A stretch of DNA of 64,000 nt from Streptomyces sp. NBC_00377. GTDB taxonomy: Bacteria; Actinomycetota; Actinomycetes; Streptomycetales; Streptomycetaceae. This document shows positions 58,849 through 64,000 of this stretch, in pieces (the stretch's first letter is position 1; each line of letters starts with the position of its first letter). The stretch lies in NCBI RefSeq assembly GCF_036075115.1, contig NZ_CP107958.1:6696001-6760000 (forward strand), read 5' to 3'. The notes beneath the pieces are model-generated. The model was given only the letters and a program-made list of their open reading frames with translations, had not been told where the DNA came from and did not search any database. A program made the position numbers and the translations under genes.

Positions 58849-58855
58849 GCCCGTG

Positions 58856-58861
58856 ACCTTA
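58856..58861 (-). promoter_or_regulatory. -10 box TAAGGT for leaderless CrtI-like gene
   Basis: TAAGGT on the minus strand, seven bases before ATG 58848. Confidence 0.55.
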
Positions 58862-58886
58862 TCGGCCGCCACCGACCGTCACCGGG

Positions 58887-59504
58887 TCAGGCCGGTGGCG
58901 GCGGCCACGGGTGCCGCTCCAGCCGGCGTTCCTCACGCCGTTGCGCCCTGCGCCTCAGGAACCGGCGGATCCGGGACACGAGGAAGAACAGGACCAGCAG
59001 CCCCGCCAGCAGCAGGGCGCCCGCGACGACCGAGGCGGCCACCGGATGGAAGATGGCGAACGTCACGATGCCGGCGACCCCGAGATCCTCGGCCAGGCTC
59101 ACCACCACGTTGCTGAACGGCTCCGGCGAGGTGTTGACGGCCATCCGGGTGCCGGCCTTGACGGCATGACTGGCCAGCGCCGTCGAGCCGCCGAGCAGGC
59201 CCGCCGCCGCATCGGAGAGGGAACCGCTCTGCCCGGCGAGCAGCGCGCCGACCCAGGCTCCCGCCGCCGGCCGGACGACGGTGTGCACCGTGTCCCACGC
59301 CGAGTCGAAGTACGGGATCTTGTCGGCGACCGCCTCGCAGAGGAACAGGAAGCCCGCGACGATGAGCACCTCGGGGCGCTGCAACGCCTCCGGGACGTCG
59401 TCGCTCAGGCCGGTCGCGCCGAACACGCCGAGGAGCAGCACCACCGCGTAGGCGTTGATGCCGCTGGCCCAGCCGCTGGTGAACACGAGGGGGAGTACGG
59501 ACAC
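58887..59504 (-). CDS. DUF4126 membrane protein
   Basis: A 205-aa polytopic protein with five or more hydrophobic helices and a basic tail (RRFLRRRAQRREERR). The opening LVFTSGWASGINAY and FVFGATG-like motif match the DUF4126 family as I remember it; function is unknown. GTG 59504 lies seven bases after TACGAT; a longer frame through the G-rich region upstream is rejected. Confidence 0.83.
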   Translation of the reverse strand: MSVLPLVFTSGWASGINAYAVVLLLGVFGATGLSDDVPEALQRPEVLIVAGFLFLCEAVADKIPYFDSAWDTVHTVVRPAAGAWVGALLAGQSGSLSDAAAGLLGGSTALASHAVKAGTRMAVNTSPEPFSNVVVSLAEDLGVAGIVTFAIFHPVAASVVAGALLLAGLLVLFFLVSRIRRFLRRRAQRREERRLERHPWPPPPA

Positions 59505-59511
59505 GGACGCG

Positions 59512-59517
59512 ATCGTA
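59512..59517 (-). promoter_or_regulatory. -10 box TACGAT for leaderless DUF4126 gene
   Basis: TACGAT on the minus strand, seven bases before GTG 59504. Confidence 0.5.
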
Positions 59518-59736
59518 GCCAGTCGGCGGCACGGCGTCCTGGGGTTGAGCGCGCAGAGCTGAGTACACGTACCTAGGGGAGGAGATGAGTACGCGCACGG
59601 ATGGGGCGGACCTGCGCGAACGGGAGAGTGGTGGCACGGAAGGGGGCGCGGCTCCGGCACCGGCGACACGGGGCGCCGGAACGGAGCGGCCCTCGATCCG
59701 CTCCTTCCGCCGGCGGTTTCGGCGGGAGCGAGACGC

Positions 59737-59808
59737 GGGGGGCACCCCGGGGGAACGACCGCACGGGGGAACAACGGGGGAAACGGGGGACGACGGGGGA
59801 ACGGGGGG
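59737..59808 (+). repeat. Array of seven G5-G6 tracts (G-quadruplex-prone)
   Basis: G-runs at 59737-59742, 59749-59753, 59765-59769, 59776-59780, 59785-59789, 59795-59799 and 59803-59808, mostly in the pattern CGGGGGAAC. Any four adjacent tracts could fold into a G-quadruplex on the + strand. Confidence 0.75.
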
Positions 59809-59935
59809 AGCACGAGAGAGCGCCGGTTCGAGGCGGCCCACGGGGGACGTGGCCACCGCGGACCGGCGCTTTCGTGCGCCCGCACGCGCGGGTGCGGGCC
59901 GGTGCCGCGCTCGCGCGTGCAGGCCGCCGCCGCGG

Positions 59936-60562
59936 CTACGGGCGTCCGCTGACCCGCCCCTGGAGCAGCCGCGACAGCGCCGAATGGACGTCGTCCAGGG
60001 ACCGCTCCGGCTGGAAGGCCTGCCAGTCCAGCGCGGCCACCAGCACCATGCCCACCAGGGCCGCCGCCGTCAGCTGCACATCGATCTCCTCGCTGAACTC
60101 GCCGTTCTCGACGCCCTCGCGCAGCACCCCCTCGACGACGGCCACCGCCTCCTGCCTGACCACCATGAGCGTGGACTGCCAGGCCCGGTTGGTGCGCCAC
60201 AGCTCGGCCACGTAGAGCTGGGTGAAGGACGGGTAGCGGTCGATGAAGACGAGTCCCGCGCGGACCATCGCGTCCAGGGCGTCGACCCTGCTGCCGCCCT
60301 CGCGGGCCGTGCGCTCGGCCGCTTCCCGCAGTGAGGCGGTGAGCAGACCCACGCCATGCCTGAGCAGCTCCTCGAAGAGGACCGACTTGCTCGCGAAGTT
60401 GTAGTAGACGGTGCCCTTCGCGACGCCGGCCCGTTCGGCGATCTCGTCCACTGTCGTCGCGGAGAAGCCCTGCTCGGCGATGAGCGTGACGGCTGCCTCG
60501 TAGAGCTTCTGCCGGGTGGCCTCGCGGCGGGTGCGGCCGCCCGGGGTGGTGCTGCTTTCCAT
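59936..60562 (-). CDS. TetR/AcrR-family repressor
   Basis: A 208-aa regulator. The N-terminal HTH (RQKLYEAAVTLIAEQGFSATTVDEIAERAGVAKGTVYYNF) is canonical, with a helical ligand-binding domain after it. It is the last gene of the ABC-YhgE-TetR operon, and the palindrome ACTGACTGGTCAGT at 63562-63575 before the operon is its likely operator. An in-frame GTG at 60577 is another start. Confidence 0.9.
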   Translation of the reverse strand: MESSTTPGGRTRREATRQKLYEAAVTLIAEQGFSATTVDEIAERAGVAKGTVYYNFASKSVLFEELLRHGVGLLTASLREAAERTAREGGSRVDALDAMVRAGLVFIDRYPSFTQLYVAELWRTNRAWQSTLMVVRQEAVAVVEGVLREGVENGEFSEEIDVQLTAAALVGMVLVAALDWQAFQPERSLDDVHSALSRLLQGRVSGRP

Positions 60563-60606
60563 GGTCTCGATTGTCACAGGTACCCCGCCCGCCGGACGCC
60601 CGATCC

Positions 60607-62691
60607 TCACAGGCTCAGCTCCGGGTGCAGCCGGTCCACGGTCCAGACCTGGCGGCGGCGTGCCGACAGGGCGGTCAGCGCGAGAGCGCCCGCGGTGAAG
60701 GCGACGAGCACCACGCACGCGTGCCACACCGGTCCCGGACCGCCGCCCGTGATCAGCCTGCGCAGCGCCTCGACGACGTAACTCATCGGCAGGTAGGGGT
60801 GGATGGCGCTGAAGAAGCCGGGGCTGGTCTGCACCGGGTAGGTGCCGCCGGCCGAGGTCAGCTGGAGCATCAGCAGGGCGAGGACGAGGATCCGGCCCGC
60901 TGCCCCGAAGCGCGCGTTGAGCCACTGCACGAGGGCCGCGAAGCACGCAGTCACCAGGAAGAGGAAGCCCACCGTGCCGGCCGCGTGCGCCATCTCCAGG
61001 CCGATCGCCCAGTGCAGCACGGCCATCAGGGCCGTCGTCTGGAGCACGCCGATCGCGACCACCGGCAGCCAGCCCGCCAGCGCGATCCGCCACGCCGGGG
61101 CGCCCGCGGCGAGCGCGCGCCGGTTCATCGGCGAGATCAGCATGTACGCCACCATGGCGCCCACCCACAGCGACAGCGGGATGAAGTACGGGGCGAAACC
61201 GGTGCCGTAGTTGGGTGCCTTGTGCAGGTCCTGCGAGGCGAGCTGCACCGGGTCGGCCATGACGGCGGTGCGCGCGTCCCGCTGCCGCGCGTCGTAGTCG
61301 GGGATCTGCCCGGCGCCGTCGTGCAGGCCGTCGGCGAGCTTGCCGGAGCCGTCGGAGAGCTTGTAGATGCCGCCGTTGAGGTCCTGGGCACCCGTCTCGA
61401 GCTTGGTGACGCCCGCGTCGAGGTCGACCGACCCGGTCCTGGCCGTGCCGATCCCGGTGTGCAGCGCCTTGGCGCCCTTGGCGACCTTGGCGGCGCCCGT
61501 GTTGAGCGCGTTGACCTTGGTCACGGCGTCGTCGAGGTCCTCGGAGAGATGCGGGGCGCTGTCGGCGAGCGACTGCGCCTGCTTCTGGAGGGCGGCCAGG
61601 TTCGTGCGGAGCGTCTTGAGGTCGCCGTCCTGGTCGGCGACGAGCGTGTTGAGGTCGTCGGCGACCTTCGCGACGTCGGCGGCCGCGTCCTTCGCCTTCT
61701 TCAGGTCGGCGCACGCGGTGTCGGGCAGCACCGGCGTCTCACAGCGTGCCTCGTACACGGCGGCGAGCGTGTCCGAGGCCGTGTGGGCACCCTCGGCGGC
61801 GGTCGGCGCCACCTTCACCAGGGTCGCGAGGTTGTCGCGGATCACCTTGGCGGAGTCGGCCACCAGCTGGGCGGTGTCCCCGATGGTCTTCTCGTTCTTC
61901 TTGACGAAGGGCCCCAGGGTGTCGGCGACCCCGTTGACCTTGTCGGCGAGTGTCTGGGTGCCGTCCGCGACCTTCTGCGACCCGTCCTCGAGGTCGTCGG
62001 CGCCCTTGTCGAGCTTCTTCAGGCCCTTCGCCAGCTTGCCGCTGCCGTCCTGGGCGTCGCTCAGCCCGTCGGCGAGGTCCTTGGAGCCCTTCTCGGCCTT
62101 ACCGATTCCCCCGGTGAGGTCGTCTGCCCCGTCGGCGGCCTTCGCGGTCGCGCCGTGGATGTCGGAGAACGAGACGAAGATCTTGTCGAGGAAGGACCGC
62201 GAGGCCTTCGTGGACGCCGCCCTGCGCACCTCGCCGAAGACCGTGCGCGAGATCTGCCCGACGATGTAGTTGTTCGCGTCGTTCGTGCGTACCTGGAGGG
62301 CGCTCGTCTCGGGGGAGTCGCCCGCGCTGGAGGCGATCCGCCTGCTGAAGTCGGCCGGCATGGTCAGTGACAGGTAGTACCTGCCGTCCTCCACGCCCGC
62401 ACGCGCCTCGGCTGCGCTCACCTCACGCCAGTCGAAGACCTCGCTGTCGCGCAGGCCCTTGGTGATGTCGTCCCCGGCGCTGAGCCTCTTCCCGTCGGCG
62501 GTGGCCCCCTTGTCGTCGTTCACGAGCGCCACGGGGATGCGGTCGAGGTGCCCGTACGGGTCCCAGAACGACCACAGGTACAGCGCGCCGTACAGCAGGG
62601 GCAGCAGCAGGAGCGCGACGAGAGCGGCCCGGGGAAGCCTGCCCCGTCCGAAGCGCCGCAGCTCAAGGACGGCCAGTCTCGGCGATCGCAT
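60607..62691 (-). CDS. YhgE/Pip-domain ABC-2-type membrane exporter
   Basis: A 694-aa protein: one N-terminal transmembrane helix (about 22-42), an extracellular part with many pseudo-heptad repeats around DLADGL/KLADG/KVADGT (about 190-460, likely an extended coiled stalk), then five C-terminal helices of the ABC-2 permease type. YhgE/Pip members include phage infection protein and type VII-like secretion partners. It overlaps the ATPase gene by 29 bases and would export an unknown compound or protein. Confidence 0.88.
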   Translation of the reverse strand: MRSPRLAVLELRRFGRGRLPRAALVALLLLPLLYGALYLWSFWDPYGHLDRIPVALVNDDKGATADGKRLSAGDDITKGLRDSEVFDWREVSAAEARAGVEDGRYYLSLTMPADFSRRIASSAGDSPETSALQVRTNDANNYIVGQISRTVFGEVRRAASTKASRSFLDKIFVSFSDIHGATAKAADGADDLTGGIGKAEKGSKDLADGLSDAQDGSGKLAKGLKKLDKGADDLEDGSQKVADGTQTLADKVNGVADTLGPFVKKNEKTIGDTAQLVADSAKVIRDNLATLVKVAPTAAEGAHTASDTLAAVYEARCETPVLPDTACADLKKAKDAAADVAKVADDLNTLVADQDGDLKTLRTNLAALQKQAQSLADSAPHLSEDLDDAVTKVNALNTGAAKVAKGAKALHTGIGTARTGSVDLDAGVTKLETGAQDLNGGIYKLSDGSGKLADGLHDGAGQIPDYDARQRDARTAVMADPVQLASQDLHKAPNYGTGFAPYFIPLSLWVGAMVAYMLISPMNRRALAAGAPAWRIALAGWLPVVAIGVLQTTALMAVLHWAIGLEMAHAAGTVGFLFLVTACFAALVQWLNARFGAAGRILVLALLMLQLTSAGGTYPVQTSPGFFSAIHPYLPMSYVVEALRRLITGGGPGPVWHACVVLVAFTAGALALTALSARRRQVWTVDRLHPELSL

Positions 62692-63535
62692 CCGTCTTCT
62701 CCTCTTCCTGCTCGGTGCCGGTGGACGGGGTGGAGCCGGCGGGCTCGGCGGGCTCGCTGGGCTCCTTGGGCTCGGCGGGCTCGGTGGGCTCGCTGGGCTT
62801 GACGGACTGCGTCGATGCGGCGGTCCCGGTGGACGCGTCGGGCAGGGCGATCGAGCCCGTGGAGACCACGACCGCGCCCTCGGGGGCCTCGCCGCACACC
62901 GCGAGGACCGTCGTCCCGGCCTCGGCGAGGGACCTGAGCAGAGCCCAGGCCTCCTCCCGCTCGGCGTCCGCGAGCTTCAGGTCGACGTCGTCGACGCCGA
63001 GGAGGCCGGGGCGCCCGATGAGCGCCAGCGCCACGGACAGCCGCAGCGCTTCGAGCCGCTCCAGATCGCGGACGGCGGTCCGCGGCCCCTTGGGCAGGGA
63101 TTCCTGGTCGAGCCCGGCGGCCGACAGGGCGGCGTCGACGCGCAGCCGCACCCCGGCCGCCCGCTCCGCGCGCGGTCGCAGCAACTCGCGTACGGAGCCG
63201 CCGAACCGCCGCTCCAGCAGCGCCCGTTCGCGCAGGTGCTCCCCGACGGTCAGGGCCGGGTCGAGATCGGTCACGCCGGTGACGTGCGCGAGCGCGCCGA
63301 CGCGCCGCACGGCCGCCGACTGCTTCGGCAGCCGTGCCCCGCCCACCGTCGCCGTCCCCTCGGTGGCCTTCATCCGCCCGGTGAGGGCGAGCAGCAGGCT
63401 GGTCCGGCCGGAGCCGGAGGGCCCCTTGACCGCGATCAGCGAGCCGGGCTCCGCGTCGACGCCGATGCCTCGGAACACCCATCCCCGAGGGCCTCGGAGC
63501 CCGAAGCCGTCGGCTGTGACACCGACTCCGTCCAC
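62663..63535 (-). CDS. Degenerate ABC-type ATPase subunit
   Basis: A 290-aa ABC-like protein. The Walker A motif reads GPSGSGRTS, with Arg in place of the invariant Lys, the LSGGQ signature is not recognisable (DLERLEALRLSVAL), while Walker B LLGVDDVD remains. A Thr/Pro/Glu repeat tail (about 240-290) follows. ATP hydrolysis is doubtful. I use GTG 63535 with AGGGGGA upstream; the longer frame through the operator is rejected. It is first in the operon with YhgE and TetR. Confidence 0.8.
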   Translation of the reverse strand: MDGVGVTADGFGLRGPRGWVFRGIGVDAEPGSLIAVKGPSGSGRTSLLLALTGRMKATEGTATVGGARLPKQSAAVRRVGALAHVTGVTDLDPALTVGEHLRERALLERRFGGSVRELLRPRAERAAGVRLRVDAALSAAGLDQESLPKGPRTAVRDLERLEALRLSVALALIGRPGLLGVDDVDLKLADAEREEAWALLRSLAEAGTTVLAVCGEAPEGAVVVSTGSIALPDASTGTAASTQSVKPSEPTEPAEPKEPSEPAEPAGSTPSTGTEQEEEKTDAIAETGRP

Positions 63536-63561
63536 AGGTCCCCCTGGTTTCAACAATTTGA

Positions 63562-63575
63562 ACTGACTGGTCAGT
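63562..63575. promoter_or_regulatory. TetR operator-like palindrome upstream of ABC/YhgE/TetR operon
   Basis: ACTGACTGGTCAGT, 27 bases before GTG 63535. It differs from the 30976-30989 core by one base in the centre. Confidence 0.7.
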
Positions 63576-63709
63576 GCAAAAAATAACCCGAACCTGCGCT
63601 CGAAGCAAAAGCCCAGGTCAGAACGGATTGTCAGTGGCATACCGCACGATGGGCCCATACGGCACCCCGTATCGGGGCGTGCCGTCACACAGACGACAGG
63701 AGGTTCGTC

Positions 63710-64000
63710 ATGGCCACCTACCACGCAGCCGCCGCACACCGGCGCCGCGCCACCGGCCCTGCACCCTCACTGAACGGCCCGGCGAGCGATGTGCACCCCG
63801 TGCTGCGCCGCACCACGGCCCCGCCCGCCGCCCTCGACCTGCTCGCCCAGGCCCGCGCCGGGCTCGACGAGGCGGCCGTCCTCGAAACCCCCAACGAGCG
63901 CTACGCGACGGCCCATCTCGCGGCCCTGCGCACCGCGGCGGCCGTGCTCGCCGCCCGGGGCCGCCCGGAACCCTCCCCGCGCCGCCGGGCCCGCATCCGC
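63710..64000 (+). CDS. SAV_6107-like HEPN-domain protein (partial, runs off window)
   Basis: An open ORF from ATG 63710 to the end of the window (97 codons so far) with a strong AGGAGG site six bases upstream. The sequence after a basic N-terminus (LDLLAQARAGLDEA, ERYATAHLAALRTAAAVLAARG) resembles the short HEPN-type helical proteins I recall as SAV_6107 family, found near the DNA polymerase/division region in streptomycetes. It is divergent from the ABC/YhgE/TetR operon. The C-terminus is missing. Confidence 0.72.
   Translation, partial: MATYHAAAAHRRRATGPAPSLNGPASDVHPVLRRTTAPPAALDLLAQARAGLDEAAVLETPNERYATAHLAALRTAAAVLAARGRPEPSPRRRARIR

Larger units (their letters stand above)
59505..59935. 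other. 431-bp gap between tetR and DUF4126 gene with G-tract array
   Basis: It contains the DUF4126 promoter at one end and an array of G5-G6 tracts at 59737-59808. A + strand ORF (59585 on) has a good GGGGAGGAG site but runs antisense into tetR and encodes only low-complexity Gly/Arg/Thr sequence, so I do not call it. Confidence 0.5.

Noticed and set aside
59737..59808. CRISPR-like repeat array
   Set aside because: The repeats are short G-runs with 3-11 nt spacing and no unique spacers; this is a G-tract array, not CRISPR.
59585..60334. 249-aa + strand ORF through the G-tract array into tetR
   Set aside because: It has a good SD, but the product is low-complexity and the second half is antisense to a clear TetR gene.

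Overview
The window is a high-GC chromosomal core segment from a Streptomyces-type actinomycete. This is inferred from codon use, GTG/TTG starts, the cytochrome bcc-aa3 cluster with a di-heme QcrC, DmdR/IdeR-type iron boxes, a SAM-IV riboswitch and gene content matching the S. coelicolor SCO21xx region from memory. I see no prophage, insertion sequence, CRISPR array, rRNA or tRNA.

Layout. (1) 1-5.3 kb: erpA, a membrane-anchored protein of unknown function, a small ORF, a PfkB-type (adenosine kinase-like) kinase and a cysteine desulfurase fused to a TusA domain. (2) 5.6-15.0 kb: the aerobic respiratory supercomplex, ctaC-ctaD-ctaF then ctaE-qcrC-qcrA-qcrB with stop/start overlaps, interrupted by an L,D-transpeptidase lipoprotein and an orphan receiver-like protein. 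(3) 15.1-18.0 kb: trpD, then a SAM-IV riboswitch, a six-codon leader ORF and a class V aminotransferase. (4) 18-27.2 kb: Lrp-type RAM domain, rhomboid protease, zinc-ribbon protein, NYN/PIN-like RNase, two NlpC/P60 cell-wall hydrolases, an HEXXH lipoprotein, a GT-C mannosyltransferase-like protein and a PimB-like GT4 enzyme. (5) 27.2-38.6 kb: cholesterol oxidase, FadD15-like acyl-CoA synthetase, phosphoesterase, SRPBCC protein, ArsA-like ATPase, DUF5304-type protein, glucokinase, EEP-family phosphatase, alpha/beta hydrolase and PlsC. (6) 38.6-45.3 kb: MacS-like two-component system, phosphofructokinase, the fused anthranilate synthase trpEG with a Trp-rich leader peptide and attenuator, and a divergent class II DAHP synthase. 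(7) 45.4-47.9 kb: iron-box-controlled Bfd-like ferredoxin, bacterioferritin, a molybdopterin oxidoreductase and endonuclease IV. (8) 47.9-56.2 kb: PASTA Ser/Thr kinase, TPP-riboswitch thiO-thiS-thiG, FAD oxidoreductase, Rv2175c-like DNA-binding protein, thiE and metF. (9) 56.2-64 kb: a Q/Y/G-rich membrane protein, CrtI-like oxidoreductase, DUF4126 protein, and a TetR / YhgE-Pip / degenerate ABC ATPase export module with a palindromic operator, then a truncated HEPN-type ORF.

From memory, much of the order (adoK, cta/qcr, trpD, NlpC/P60, pimB', fadD15, SRPBCC, ArsA-like, DUF, plsC, class II DAHP synthase, Ser/Thr kinase, Rv2175c, metF neighbourhood) parallels Mycobacterium tuberculosis Rv2172c-Rv2204c. 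This suggests an ancient actinobacterial block that joins respiration, envelope lipids, wall remodelling and aromatic/one-carbon supply.

Regulatory reading: at least fifteen genes have a TANNNT -10 box ending 6-8 nt before the start codon, which points to leaderless mRNAs. There are two riboswitches (SAM-IV, TPP), one ribosome-mediated attenuator (trpL), one iron box, and two near-identical TetR-type palindromes 32 kb apart.
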